Shown: positions 35,608-44,351, counted from the first letter of the stretch. The stretch: 64,000 bases of DNA from Phenylobacterium soli (GCF_003254475.1 NZ_QFYQ01000001.1:2356001-2420000), one strand, 5' to 3'. Numbers and translations are program-made. The notes: generated by a model from the sequence alone, not told the origin.

Positions 35608-37455
35608 TCAGCGGCGGTCGGCGATCCACTGATTGACCCGCGTCTCGAGCACCGTCAGCGGCTGCGAGCCGGAGCCGACGACGAGGTCGTGGAAGGCCTT
35701 GATGTCGAACTTCGGCCCCAGCTCCCGCTCGGCCTTGTGGCGCAGATCGAGGATCTTGAGCATGCCGATCTTGTAGCCCGTGGCCTGGCCGGGGAGGGTG
35801 ATGTACCGGCGCACCTCCGAGCGGGCCTGATTGGGCGGTCGGCGGCCGGTCTTGATCATGTAGTCGACGGCTTGGTCCTCGGTCCAACCCTTGGCGTGGA
35901 TGCCGGTGTCGACCACCAGGCGCGCGGCGCGGAACAGCTCCGCGTCGAGGCGCATGAAGTCGGCCGCCACGTCCGGATAGACGCCCATCTCCTTGCACAG
36001 GGCCTCGGTGTAGAGGGCCCAGCCTTCCTGGTAGGCGACGTAGCCGTAGGCGCGGCGGAACTTGGGGGCGCCGGTCTGGCGCACGGCGATGTCGCCCTGC
36101 AGCACGTGGCCGGGAATGCCCTCGTGGCACATCAGGTTGTAGACGTCGGCCGGATCGTCCGTGACGCCGAGCAGGTGGACGTAGACGCGCCCAGGCCGGG
36201 CGCCGTCCGGGCTCGGGCCGGCGGCGTGGGCCGCGCCGCCCGCCACCTCGCTGAAGGAGGGCTCGCGCACGACCTCGACCCGATAGGCCGGCAGCAGGCC
36301 GAACCACTTGGGCAGCAGCTCGCGGGTGTGGGCGATGGTCGCGTTGGCGCGGGCCAGGTAGTCGGCGCGCAGGGCGTCGGTCCAGGGCTGCGGCGGATAG
36401 AGCTTCTCCCGGTCGGCGTAGTAGGCCTCGCGGTCGGCGAAGCCGGCCTGGCGGGCCAGGAGGTCCTGCTCGTGCTCGATCCGCGCCACCTCGGAGAGCC
36501 CGAGCTGGTGCACCTGCTCGGGCGTGAGGTCGGTGGTGGTGTTGAGCTTCAGGGCCGTGGCGTACCACTCGGCCCCGCCGGGCAGGGAGATCGCGCCCAC
36601 CCGCCCCGAGGGGGCCTTGGGAAGCTCGCCCTCGGCCCAGGCGATCACGCGCTCATAGGCCGGACGCATGCCGAGCAGGGCGGTCCGGGTGTCGGCGAGC
36701 AGGGCGTCGGCCTCGCCGGGGGTGACCTTGCCCGCGGCCTGGAGCCGGCCGACCTTGGCCTTGGCGTCGGCCCACAGGGGCGAGTCCGGCCCCTCGGAGA
36801 ACGGCGCGCCGGTGATCAGGGTGCGGCTGCCCGAGATCACCCGCTCCACCTCGAAGCGCGGCGCGCGGACGCCCATGGCCGTCGACTTGCGGCTCTCGCC
36901 GATGGCGGTGTCGAGCACGGCGGGCAGGGCGCGCAGGCGGGCCGCATAGGCGCGCATGTCGGCGGCGTCCTGCACCACGTGGGTGTTGATCAGGAAGTTC
37001 GGCAGTTCCGAATGCACCGAATAGAGGAAGGAATAGAACGGCGGCTGGTAGCGCCGGTACCGATAGGACGCCTCGGCGCGGGTCAGCTCGAAGGCCCAGA
37101 TGTCGTAGCTGGCCTGGGCCTCGGGCGAGAGCTTGGCGCGGTCGAACTGCGCCTTCATGCGGGCCACGCTGGCGCGCCGCCATTCGAGGCGCTGCAGCTG
37201 GCCGGCCTCGCTGATGTCGTCGAGCCGGTCTTCGCCCTCCTTGGAGCCCAGCCGTGTGGCGAGCTGCGGCCGAAGCTTCAGTTCCTGGGCGAACTCGGCG
37301 TCGAGGAAGGCGGTGAGGCGGGCGTGCTCCGAGGCCGCGGGCGCGGCCCCCTGGAGCCTCGGCTGGGTTCCCTGCTGCGCCTGGGCGGGCAGGACGGCCG
37401 CGACGCCAAGGGCCAGCACGGCCGAGCCGGCCGCGAGAAGATACGATCTACGCAT
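35608..37455 (-). CDS. DUF885 family exported hydrolase
   Basis: A 615-residue protein with a signal peptide (RRSYLLAAGSAVLALGVAAV ending in AQA). The DUF885 domain contains the metallopeptidase-like motif HEGIPGH (in MCHEGIPGHVLQGD) and, further on, YQEGWALYTEALC, together giving a zinc-site HExxH-like arrangement with a downstream Glu. Family members are poorly characterised putative periplasmic peptidases. ATG 37455 has GGGGTG before it; a GTG three codons upstream is less likely. It stands alone on the minus strand upstream of moaD-moaB but separated by a likely promoter. Confidence 0.87.
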   Translation of the reverse strand: MRRSYLLAAGSAVLALGVAAVLPAQAQQGTQPRLQGAAPAASEHARLTAFLDAEFAQELKLRPQLATRLGSKEGEDRLDDISEAGQLQRLEWRRASVARMKAQFDRAKLSPEAQASYDIWAFELTRAEASYRYRRYQPPFYSFLYSVHSELPNFLINTHVVQDAADMRAYAARLRALPAVLDTAIGESRKSTAMGVRAPRFEVERVISGSRTLITGAPFSEGPDSPLWADAKAKVGRLQAAGKVTPGEADALLADTRTALLGMRPAYERVIAWAEGELPKAPSGRVGAISLPGGAEWYATALKLNTTTDLTPEQVHQLGLSEVARIEHEQDLLARQAGFADREAYYADREKLYPPQPWTDALRADYLARANATIAHTRELLPKWFGLLPAYRVEVVREPSFSEVAGGAAHAAGPSPDGARPGRVYVHLLGVTDDPADVYNLMCHEGIPGHVLQGDIAVRQTGAPKFRRAYGYVAYQEGWALYTEALCKEMGVYPDVAADFMRLDAELFRAARLVVDTGIHAKGWTEDQAVDYMIKTGRRPPNQARSEVRRYITLPGQATGYKIGMLKILDLRHKAERELGPKFDIKAFHDLVVGSGSQPLTVLETRVNQWIADRR

Positions 37456-37525
37456 GAACAACACCCCGAACTCTATCGGAGCACGCTAGACCGGCGCTTC
37501 CGGGTTGCGAAGCGGGGATTGCAGA

Positions 37526-38158
37526 TCAGGGTTGGCGCAACGTCGTCATGCTGGCGCGCAGCAGGTCCAGCGCCAGGCGGCGCGAGGTCTCGGGCGGGCG
37601 GCCCATCAGCTGGGCGAGCGACTGGCCGAAGAGGCCGACGCCCATGGCGAGCACCACGCTGACGAGGACGAGGTCCTCGGTCGCTTCCGCCGGCAGGCCG
37701 TTGTGGGCCATGCGGTTGGCGATCACCTCCTGCACTGCCTCGCGGACCATGGTCAGGCGGCGCGCTTCGCCGGTCAGTTCCAGCCAGGCGGCCAGGCGGG
37801 CGGCGCCGCGGCTCTCGAAGGCGTCGAACAGGGCCTGGGCGCTGGTTTCCGGGCCGCCGGGCTCGGCGGCCGGTTCGCCTTCGAGGATCTGGACGACGAG
37901 CTGGCGGATCATCCGCTCCATGAGGGCGGTCTGGACGTCGCCGATCGAGCCGAAGTGGTGCAGCACCGTGGCGTGGGCGATGCCCGCCCGGGCCGCCACG
38001 TCGGTCAGCTTCAGCGCCTGGGGGCCCTTTTCGAGCAGCAGGGATTCGGCCGCCGCGAGGATGTTCTCGCGGGCGGCTTCGGGCGAACGGCGGGCGCGGG
38101 GCCGCCTGTCGGGTGGCGCTATTGACATTTTTGTCGGTAGTGGCACTTTGCTGCCCAT
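37526..38158 (-). CDS. TetR/AcrR family transcriptional regulator
   Basis: A TetR-type repressor, 210 residues from ATG 38158 (preceded at 9 nt by GAAGGG) or 200 from ATG 38128. The helix-turn-helix lies in LKLTDVAARAGIAHATVLHH after ARENILAAAESLLLEKG. The C-terminal half is helical without recognised ligand. It is divergent from the predicted metal-dependent hydrolase gene at 38214, which it probably regulates. The perfect dyad GACATTTTTGTC (38124-38135) overlaps ATG 38128 and may be its operator, which would argue for the shorter protein. Confidence 0.85.
   Translation of the reverse strand: MGSKVPLPTKMSIAPPDRRPRARRSPEAARENILAAAESLLLEKGPQALKLTDVAARAGIAHATVLHHFGSIGDVQTALMERMIRQLVVQILEGEPAAEPGGPETSAQALFDAFESRGAARLAAWLELTGEARRLTMVREAVQEVIANRMAHNGLPAEATEDLVLVSVVLAMGVGLFGQSLAQLMGRPPETSRRLALDLLRASMTTLRQP
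38122..38135. promoter_or_regulatory. Possible operator/-35 for the TetR-controlled divergent genes
   Basis: TTGACA (38122-38127) could be the -35 of the plus-strand gene at 38214. It overlaps the dyad GACA-TTTT-TGTC (38124-38135). The matching -10 is weak. Confidence 0.35.
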
Positions 38159-38213
38159 CGGGAACGGCCCTTCGTATCCCGCATCGCTCCATCCCGCATC
38201 TCCGGACCGCACC

Positions 38214-39062
38214 ATGACCGCCAAGACCACGCCGGCTGACGTCGACGTCCTCCCGCGCGACATCCGCTTCGACCTCGAGAGCGCTCGCCAGGGTCACTGG
38301 CTGGGCGGTGACCCGGTCGGCACGGCGGTGTTCAACGCGCTGTCGCTGACCTTCCCGGACGGCGAGCGGCTGTTCATGGACGCGGTGCGCCACTACCGGC
38401 CGCAGCTGAACGGCAAGCTGCTGGACGACGTGAAGGGCTTCATCGCCCAGGAGGCGATCCACTCGCGCGAGCACCACGTGCTCAACCAGCTCATCGACCG
38501 CGACCGTTACCCGGTGGCGGAGATCGAGGCGCAGGTGCGCCAGCGGACCGCCGCGGCCCGTGAGCGCGGCCCGATGGCCATGCTCCTCTCCACCATCGCC
38601 CTCGAGCATTTCACGGCCATGATGGCCGAGATGCACATGGCCCATCCGGACCTCTACAAGGGCGCCGCGCCGGACATCGAGCGCCTGTGGCGCTGGCACG
38701 CCATGGAGGAGACCGAGCACAAGGCGGTCGCCTACGACGTGTTCATGGAGGTGACCAAGAGCTGGTCGCCGTTCTTCCGCTATCGCCGGCGCTGCATGAC
38801 CATGGCCATCGTCACCCTGATGTTCACCCGCAACATCAGCCGCTACGCCGCGCGCCTGCTTGAGGCCGACGGCTATTCGCCCGAGGCGGCCCTGAAGGCG
38901 GTGAAGGCTTACGTGTGGGGCAAGCCGGGCCTCTTCCGCCGGGGCTGGCGCACCTACTTCGCCTGGTATCGTCCGGGCTTCCACCCGTGGGACCAGGACA
39001 ATCGCGCCGAGCTCTCGGACTGGAAGGCGGAGTTCGACGCCGCGGCCCTGAAGGCGGCCTGA
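38214..39062 (+). CDS. Predicted metal-dependent hydrolase (Pfam Metal_hydrol, DUF10118-type)
   Basis: A 282-residue all-helical protein of the predicted metal-dependent hydrolase family. Potential di-metal ligands are in AQEAIHSREHHVLN, TIALEHFTAMMAEMH and HAMEETEHKAVAYDVF, a ferritin-like E/H pattern. The N-terminus starts at ATG 38214, which is where similarity to the family begins; the frame is open far upstream only because the opposite-strand TetR gene lacks stops in that frame. Function is unknown; homologues are often next to TetR regulators, as here, and are common in Caulobacterales. Confidence 0.8.
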   Translation: MTAKTTPADVDVLPRDIRFDLESARQGHWLGGDPVGTAVFNALSLTFPDGERLFMDAVRHYRPQLNGKLLDDVKGFIAQEAIHSREHHVLNQLIDRDRYPVAEIEAQVRQRTAAARERGPMAMLLSTIALEHFTAMMAEMHMAHPDLYKGAAPDIERLWRWHAMEETEHKAVAYDVFMEVTKSWSPFFRYRRRCMTMAIVTLMFTRNISRYAARLLEADGYSPEAALKAVKAYVWGKPGLFRRGWRTYFAWYRPGFHPWDQDNRAELSDWKAEFDAAALKAA

Positions 39063-39126
39063 GGCCGCCGTCAGACGAGGGACGTGCTAGAGGGGGAGTC
39101 GCACCCCCTCAAAGGCGAAGGCGACG

Positions 39127-39474
39127 ATGACGGCCACCCTCTACGGCATCCGCAACTGCGACACGATGAAGAAGGCCTGGACCTGGCTCGACCACCGCGG
39201 GGTGGCCTACGCCTTCCACGACTACAAGAAGCAAGGGATCGACCGCGCGACGCTGGAGGGCTGGGCCGGCCGGGTCGGCTGGGAAGTCCTGCTCAATCGC
39301 GCCGGGACGACCTTCAAGAAGCTGCCGGATGCGGACAAGCAGGGCATCGACGAGGCCAAGGCCGTGGCGCTGATGATGGCCCAGCCGTCGATGATCAAGC
39401 GGCCGGTGCTCGAGGCCGACGGCAAGCTCCTGGTGGGCTTCAAGCCCGAGCAATACGCGGCGGCCTTCGGTTGA
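39127..39474 (+). CDS. ArsC/Spx-family reductase-like protein (YffB type)
   Basis: A 115-residue thioredoxin-fold protein of the ArsC/Spx family. The N-terminal TLYGIRNCDTMKKAWTWL has the conserved Cys11 and the NCDTxKKA signature of the YffB subgroup. Further motifs are DYKKQGI, LNRAGTTFKKL and MIKRPVLE. YffB-type proteins are glutathione-dependent thiol reductases or Spx-like; arsenate reductase activity is not implied because the ArsC arginine triad is incomplete. It is a single gene with a GAAGG Shine-Dalgarno sequence. Confidence 0.87.
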   Translation: MTATLYGIRNCDTMKKAWTWLDHRGVAYAFHDYKKQGIDRATLEGWAGRVGWEVLLNRAGTTFKKLPDADKQGIDEAKAVALMMAQPSMIKRPVLEADGKLLVGFKPEQYAAAFG

Positions 39475-39558
39475 CCTGAGCGGTTTTCGATCCGGCACTT
39501 TGCCAACTGGCTAAGTCCTCGTTAAAGCTGCGCCGTTCCAAGCGCGGCGAGGCGGGCG

Positions 39559-40443
39559 ATGGCGACCTATCGGTTCGAGACCCTGGACGTGTTCACCGAC
39601 GTCCGGTTCGGCGGCAATCCGCTGGCGGTGTTCACCGACGCCCGCGGCCTCGACACGGCCCAGATGCAGGCGCTGGCCGCCGAGATGAACCTCAGTGAGA
39701 CGACCTTCATCCTGCCGCCGGAGGAGCCGGGGCATACCGCGCGGGTGCGCATCTTCAACCGCACCGCCGAGATGCCCTTCGCCGGCCATCCCTCGCTGGG
39801 CACGGCCGTCGTGCTGGCCCGGACGCGGGGCGGGGCCGAGCCGGTGGTGCTGGGCCTCAACGCCGGCGAGACGCGCGTGGAGATGGCGGTCGACGCCAAT
39901 GGGCAGGTGGTGGGCGGCGACGTCGCCGCGCCGCAACCGCTGTCGCTCGGGCCGGAGCTCGATCCGGCGGCGATCGCCGCCTGCGCCGGCCTTGCGCCCA
40001 ACGAGGTGCCGACCGCCGCCCACGCGCCGGTGGCGGCCTCGATGGGCAATCCCTTCGTCATCGCCGAAGTGGCGGCCGAGGCGATCTCGCGCGCCGCTCC
40101 GGATCTTCCGGCCTTCCGCCGGGCGATCGCGCCGCATCCGGCGTTCAACGGCCGCCTCAGCCTGCTGATTTACAGCCGCGCCGGCGATCAGGTCCGCGCG
40201 CGGATGTTCGCGCCCTTGGCCGGCACCTGGGAGGATCCGGCCACGGGCAGCGCCAATGCGCCCCTGGCCGGCCTGCTGCTCAGCCTCTCCGGCGAGGAGA
40301 GCGCCCGCTTCGAGGTGACCCAGGGGGTGGAGATGGGCCGGCCGAGCCGGCTTAGGCTCAGCGCCCGCCGCGCGCCGGACGGCATCCGCGCCACCGTCGG
40401 TGGCGCCTGCGTGCCCATGTTCCGCGGCGAGGTCAGCCTCTAG
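39559..40443 (+). CDS. PhzF family isomerase
   Basis: A 294-residue member of the PhzF/diaminopimelate-epimerase-fold isomerases. The N-terminal RFETLDVFTDVRFGGNPLAV signature, catalytic Glu47 in MNLSETTFIL, and the C-terminal GTWEDPATGSANAPLAG phosphate-type loop are visible. In phenazine producers PhzF isomerises trans-2,3-dihydro-3-hydroxyanthranilate, but no other phz gene is here, so this is a general family member of unknown substrate. ATG 39559 follows GAGGCGGG. Confidence 0.9.
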   Translation: MATYRFETLDVFTDVRFGGNPLAVFTDARGLDTAQMQALAAEMNLSETTFILPPEEPGHTARVRIFNRTAEMPFAGHPSLGTAVVLARTRGGAEPVVLGLNAGETRVEMAVDANGQVVGGDVAAPQPLSLGPELDPAAIAACAGLAPNEVPTAAHAPVAASMGNPFVIAEVAAEAISRAAPDLPAFRRAIAPHPAFNGRLSLLIYSRAGDQVRARMFAPLAGTWEDPATGSANAPLAGLLLSLSGEESARFEVTQGVEMGRPSRLRLSARRAPDGIRATVGGACVPMFRGEVSL

Positions 40444-40585
40444 ACGGCGTTCGGGCGCCGGGCCTAGCCTGCGCCCATCCGGAGGCGCGACCCTTGATCG
40501 CTTTCAATCGCCTGAAGTGACCGCTCGCCGGGCCCCGCGCCCGCGACGCTGACCCAGCCCGACCCGCCTGGCGGGGCGAGGGCCC

Positions 40586-41512
40586 ATGCTTCGACGATTG
40601 GATCTCAACATGACCCAACGCACCCGCGCCCTACGGCGCACGCTATTCGCCGACCTCAACGCCGTGCTCGAACACCTGGTGGAGGGCGCGCGTGCCCTGC
40701 TCGGCGACAACTTCCTGGGCGTCTACCTGCAGGGCTCCTTCGGCGTTGGCGGGGCCGACCGCTACAGCGACTGCGATTTCGTGATCGTGACGCACAGGGA
40801 CATCACGCCTTCCGAACTGCCGGCTTTCCAGGCGTTCCACGCCGGCATCCACCGGCTGCCGCAGGTCGCCTGGCGCAACCAACTCGAGGGCTCCTACGCC
40901 CCGGCGGCGATCCTGCGCCGCTGGTCTCCCGAGCCGCGCGATCCACCGGGCGAGCCGCGCGCCGCCGACTGGGCCGACCCGGGCACGTCGGGGACTCCGC
41001 CCCGGGCCTATCCCTTCTGGTACCTCGATCACGGTTCGGATCGCCTGGTCCGCTCCGAACACGACAACACCCAGGTCGTGCGCTGGTGCCTGAGGGAACG
41101 GGGCGTGACCCTCGCCGGTCCCGAGCCGCGCGAGATCATCGACCCGGTCACGCCGGCGATGCTGCGGGCGGAGGTGCGCCAGACCATGGACCTGTGCCTT
41201 TCGGTCGGCCTTGAGCCCATGCACATGGCCGCCTGGCAGGTGTTCTGGGTCGGCCTCTTCTGCCGCATCCTGCACACGCTGGAGACCGGCCGCGTGACCT
41301 CCAAGCACGAGGCGACGGACTGGGCGATGGCGCACCTGGACGGGCGGTGGCGCGAGCTGATCGGCCGGGCCCAGGCGCTGCGCAAGGGCATGGCCGAGGC
41401 CTGGGCGCCCACCGATCCGGCCGAAGCGGCGACGACGCGGGCCTTCGCCCGCTATGCGGTGGAATGGGCCGATGCGCGCCTGCGTGGCGAAGGCGCGGAT
41501 TTCGACACATAG
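40586..41512 (+). CDS. AadA-like nucleotidyltransferase
   Basis: A 308-residue protein with an N-terminal minimal nucleotidyltransferase domain: LQGSFGVGGADRYSDCDFVI has the GS motif (50-51) and metal-binding Asp62 and Asp64. The remainder is a helical DUF4111-like region resembling aminoglycoside adenylyltransferases. A resistance function is possible but unproven; many chromosomal homologues have unknown targets. ATG 40586 with GAGG 6 nt upstream is favoured over ATG 40610. Confidence 0.78.
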   Translation: MLRRLDLNMTQRTRALRRTLFADLNAVLEHLVEGARALLGDNFLGVYLQGSFGVGGADRYSDCDFVIVTHRDITPSELPAFQAFHAGIHRLPQVAWRNQLEGSYAPAAILRRWSPEPRDPPGEPRAADWADPGTSGTPPRAYPFWYLDHGSDRLVRSEHDNTQVVRWCLRERGVTLAGPEPREIIDPVTPAMLRAEVRQTMDLCLSVGLEPMHMAAWQVFWVGLFCRILHTLETGRVTSKHEATDWAMAHLDGRWRELIGRAQALRKGMAEAWAPTDPAEAATTRAFARYAVEWADARLRGEGADFDT

Positions 41513-41610
41513 TGGCGTTCGCCGCATCCGGTCGGGGTCCGGGCGGCGACTAAGGGTGACGACGGGCGGGGAGGGGCTCCGCGCCGTCACCCTGCGGAGC
41601 TTGAAAGCTC

Positions 41611-42075
41611 ATGTATTTCGACGACTTCTTCCACGACTACTGGTGGCTGCTGTTCCCGATCGGCTTCTTCGTCTTCGGCGCCTGGGACCGCTGGCTGGCC
41701 TACAAGCGCAGCCGCGACCACCTGGACCTGATCAAGCAGTACGCCGCCCAGGGCAAGGAGCCGCCGCCAGAGCTGATGCGCGGCGCCCAGCCGGGGCCGA
41801 ACGGCGATCCGGGCTGGGGCGCGCCGCCCTATCCGCCGCCGCCCTACTGGTACGGCCGGCGCGCCTGGCGGCGCTACTACCGCTGGGGACCCTACTGGCA
41901 GTGGCGGTCGGCCTTCGTGACGGGCGCGGTGGCGGTGGGCTTCTGGGTCGCCTCTGACTGGGCCGACATCCCCGGCACCGAGCACGCCTTCCGGCTGGTG
42001 GCGATCATCCTGACCTTCGTCGCCATCGGTAACCTGCTCGGGGCGATCTTCTCGAGCACCTTCCGCGATCGATGA
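41611..42075 (+). CDS. Small membrane protein preceding ECF sigma gene
   Basis: A 154-residue protein of unknown function. An N-terminal hydrophobic helix (WWLLFPIGFFVFGAWDRWLA) is followed by a charged segment, a Pro/Tyr/Trp-rich stretch with PPYPPPPYWYGRR, and two C-terminal hydrophobic segments. Its stop overlaps the ATG of the ECF sigma factor by 4 nt, so the three genes from here form an operon. A role as sensor or anti-sigma partner is inferred from position only. Confidence 0.75.
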   Translation: MYFDDFFHDYWWLLFPIGFFVFGAWDRWLAYKRSRDHLDLIKQYAAQGKEPPPELMRGAQPGPNGDPGWGAPPYPPPPYWYGRRAWRRYYRWGPYWQWRSAFVTGAVAVGFWVASDWADIPGTEHAFRLVAIILTFVAIGNLLGAIFSSTFRDR

Positions 42076-42611
42076 AGTTGGAGGGGCTCGACGAGGCCCT
42101 GGTGGCGGCCGCCCAGGCCGGCTCGAGCGAGGCCTTCTCGCGCCTCGTCGACCGACACCAGCAGGCGGTGCGCGCCTTCCTCCGCCGCGCCTGCGGCGAC
42201 TGGGCGCTGGCGGACGACCTGGCGCAGGAGACCTTCCTCGCCGCCTGGCCGCGCATCGACCGCCTCAAGGCCGGCGCGAGCGTCCGCGCCTGGTTCTGCG
42301 GCATCGCCTATCGCAAGCATCTGACGGTCCGCCGCTCGGCGGCGCGCGATCGCCTGCGGGACACCGCCTGGGAAGAGGGCCGGGAATCCGCGCAGGACGC
42401 GGCGCCCGCCGACAAGATCGCGCTTGAGCGGGCCATGGCCGACCTGCCGGCCGACCAGCGCGCCTGCGTCGCCCTGTGCCTGGCCGCCGATTTCAGCCAT
42501 GCGGAGGCGGCCGATGCCCTGGGCCTGCCGTTAGGCACGGTGAAGAGCCACGTCGCGCGCGGCCGGGCGCGCCTGTTGCAAGCGTTGGGAGTACAAGATG
42601 AACCCTGCTGA
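42072..42611 (+). CDS. ECF RNA polymerase sigma factor (module 1)
   Basis: A 179-residue sigma-70 family ECF factor. Region 2 includes RACGDWALADDLAQETFLAA, and region 4 the helix-turn-helix ADALGLPLGTVKSHVARGRA, with a linker between. No region 3 or 1.1 is present, as expected. It is co-translated with the membrane protein upstream (ATGA overlap) and overlaps the small downstream gene by 14 nt, the likely anti-sigma. Target promoters are unknown. Confidence 0.9.
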   Translation: MKLEGLDEALVAAAQAGSSEAFSRLVDRHQQAVRAFLRRACGDWALADDLAQETFLAAWPRIDRLKAGASVRAWFCGIAYRKHLTVRRSAARDRLRDTAWEEGRESAQDAAPADKIALERAMADLPADQRACVALCLAADFSHAEAADALGLPLGTVKSHVARGRARLLQALGVQDEPC

Positions 42612-42927
42612 CGAGCGCCTGAAGGCGCTGTTCGCCACCGACGAGCCGCCGGCCCGCGACCCGGCCTTCTCGGCCGAGGTGATGGCCCAGCTCGCCCGTC
42701 GCCGCTGCCTGCAGGACCTCGCCTTCCTGGGAAGCATGAGCCTTGTCGGCGCGATTTCCCTCTGGGCCGCCTGGCCGGTGCTGCAGCCGGCCCTGACGGC
42801 GCTTTCGGGGCAGCTCGCGCCCGCGGCGGTGGCCGCCGCCCTGGCGCTCTCCGCCCTGGCCATTCTCGGCGGCCGGAATCATGAGCAAGATTTCATGGAA
42901 GAATTTGCATCCGTCGAACGGAGCTGA
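42598..42927 (+). CDS. Putative anti-sigma/membrane partner of module 1 ECF factor
   Basis: A 109-residue protein with a short cytoplasmic N-terminus beginning MNPADERLKALFATDEPP, two hydrophobic helices (about 41-65 and 72-91), and a charged C-terminus. It overlaps the sigma gene by 14 nt and has the same general design as the gene at 43972. No zinc-binding ZAS motif is seen. The anti-sigma role is inferred from genomic context. Confidence 0.7.
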   Translation: MNPADERLKALFATDEPPARDPAFSAEVMAQLARRRCLQDLAFLGSMSLVGAISLWAAWPVLQPALTALSGQLAPAAVAAALALSALAILGGRNHEQDFMEEFASVERS

Positions 42928-42988
42928 CGCCTCTTTCTTCACAGGAACGGGCGGATAGCGCCCGCCATCATCGAGAAGGAGCCTGCAA

Positions 42989-43372
42989 GTGGAAGGCGTC
43001 ATCGGGACCATGGTCCCCATCTTTTTCTTCGCCATGATCGCCGCGATCGTGATCGTGCCGCGGTACTTCAAGAGCCTCGAGCGCCAGAAGATGGCCGATA
43101 CCCTCAAGGCCGCCATCGAGAAGGGCCAGCCGCTGCCGACCGAGGTGATGGACGCCATCTCCTCGGGCGTGAAGGCGCCGCCGTCGCCCCAGCGCGACCT
43201 GCGCACCGGCATCGTCTGGCTGGGCGTCGGCATCGGCCTGGCGGGCATGGGCCTGGCGCTCGGCTTCGAGGAGCCGGACGCGACCTTCCCGCTGATCGGG
43301 ATCGCCTGCTTCCCCGCCTTCATCGGCCTGGCGTTCATCGCCATGTTCTTCCTCAACCGCGGGCGCCGCTAG
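42989..43372 (+). CDS. Small membrane protein preceding second ECF sigma gene (DUF6249-like)
   Basis: A 127-residue protein with an N-terminal transmembrane helix (VPIFFFAMIAAIVIVPRYFK), a basic amphipathic segment with the EKGQPLPTEVMDAISS motif, and two C-terminal hydrophobic helices. This resembles DUF6249-type proteins that accompany ECF sigma factors. The start is GTG with AAGGAG 7 nt upstream. It plays the same positional role in module 2 as the 41611 gene in module 1; EKGQPLPTEVM resembles the AQGKEPPPELM of that protein. Confidence 0.75.
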   Translation: MEGVIGTMVPIFFFAMIAAIVIVPRYFKSLERQKMADTLKAAIEKGQPLPTEVMDAISSGVKAPPSPQRDLRTGIVWLGVGIGLAGMGLALGFEEPDATFPLIGIACFPAFIGLAFIAMFFLNRGRR

Positions 43373-43397
43373 GGGCCGTCGGCCGGGGGAGCAGCCC

Positions 43398-43979
43398 ATG
43401 TCGGGCGCAACAAACCTAAGGTTCGCCAGCCTGCACGACGTGGAGCTTTCCGCGCTCGCAGCCACCGGCGAACGGAAAGCCTTCGGCGAGCTGGTGCGAC
43501 GGCACGGCTCGGCGGTGCGAGGCCTGCTGCGCCGGATGGGCGCCCAGGCCAGCGAGGCGGACGACACGGCGCAGGACGCGTTCCTGACGGCGTTCGAGCG
43601 GATCTCTGAGTTCCGGGGCGAGGGGACCTTCGTCGCGTGGGTGAAGCGGATCGCCGCGCGCGCCTACCTGCGCCGGCTGCAGAAGGAGCGCCGGCTGGGC
43701 GCCTTTTCCGCCGAAGTCCTCGACGACGATCCGCCGCCGCGGGGCGACGCCGACGCGGCCATCGACCTCGACGAGGCCCTCAAGACCCTCGGGGCGGCGG
43801 AACGGATCTGTGTCTCCTTGTGCTTCGGGGCGGGGCTTTCCCACGCGGAGGCGGCAGAGGCCTTGAACCTGCCGCTCGGAACGGTCAAATCCCATGTCAA
43901 ACGTGGTCTGGATAAGCTCAGAGCGCGACTGGCGCCGGGCGATGGCGTCGCTTCGGAAGGGAGGCGCGGCAATGGCTGA
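43398..43979 (+). CDS. ECF RNA polymerase sigma factor (module 2)
   Basis: A 193-residue ECF sigma factor with region 2 (ASEADDTAQDAFLTAFERI) and region 4 (EALNLPLGTVKSHVKRGLDK). It resembles the module 1 factor in region 4, including LPLGTVKSHV. The ATG at 43398 lacks a strong Shine-Dalgarno sequence but family similarity begins near here. Its end overlaps the start of the next gene by 8 nt, and it follows the small membrane protein gene by 25 bp. Confidence 0.9.
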   Translation: MSGATNLRFASLHDVELSALAATGERKAFGELVRRHGSAVRGLLRRMGAQASEADDTAQDAFLTAFERISEFRGEGTFVAWVKRIAARAYLRRLQKERRLGAFSAEVLDDDPPPRGDADAAIDLDEALKTLGAAERICVSLCFGAGLSHAEAAEALNLPLGTVKSHVKRGLDKLRARLAPGDGVASEGRRGNG

Positions 43980-44349
43980 GCTCGATTTCGAACGCCGTCT
44001 CGAGCGCCTTTTCGCCGACGCCCCGGAGCTGCCCGACGCGGGCGTCTTCGCGCATGCGGTCGAGCGGCGGCTCAATACCGGCTGGACCGCCCGCCGCTGG
44101 CTGATCGGCGCCGCCGGGGTGGCCGGCGGGATCATCGGCGCCAGCCAGCTCATCATGTCGAACCTGTTCCAGCGGGTGGAGAGCGCCGGTGAATCCGCGC
44201 GCGTGCTGCAGGCGGGCGTCGCCCAGCTCGCGCCGCGCGCCGAGCTCGTCTCGGGGTTCGCCGGCGGCGGCATGGTGGTATGGATCGCCTCGGGCCTGGC
44301 GATCGTCGCCATGGGCTTCGCCCTGACCCGGGTGATCGAGGAGCTCTAA
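43972..44349 (+). CDS. Putative anti-sigma/membrane partner of module 2 ECF factor
   Basis: A 125-residue protein with an acidic N-terminal segment ([20 protein letters not shown]), two hydrophobic helices near residues 45-60 and 97-118, and an amphipathic middle section. The first 20 residues resemble those of the module 1 partner (ERLKALFATDE). ATG 43972 with GGAAGGGAGG upstream is well supported. It overlaps the sigma gene by 8 nt and is directly followed by panB. Function is inferred from position. Confidence 0.7.
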   Translation: MAELDFERRLERLFADAPELPDAGVFAHAVERRLNTGWTARRWLIGAAGVAGGIIGASQLIMSNLFQRVESAGESARVLQAGVAQLAPRAELVSGFAGGGMVVWIASGLAIVAMGFALTRVIEEL

Positions 44350-44351
44350 CC

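Noticed and set aside
39559..40443. A phenazine biosynthesis gene
   Set aside because: PhzF homologues are widespread without phenazine clusters, and no other phz gene is near.
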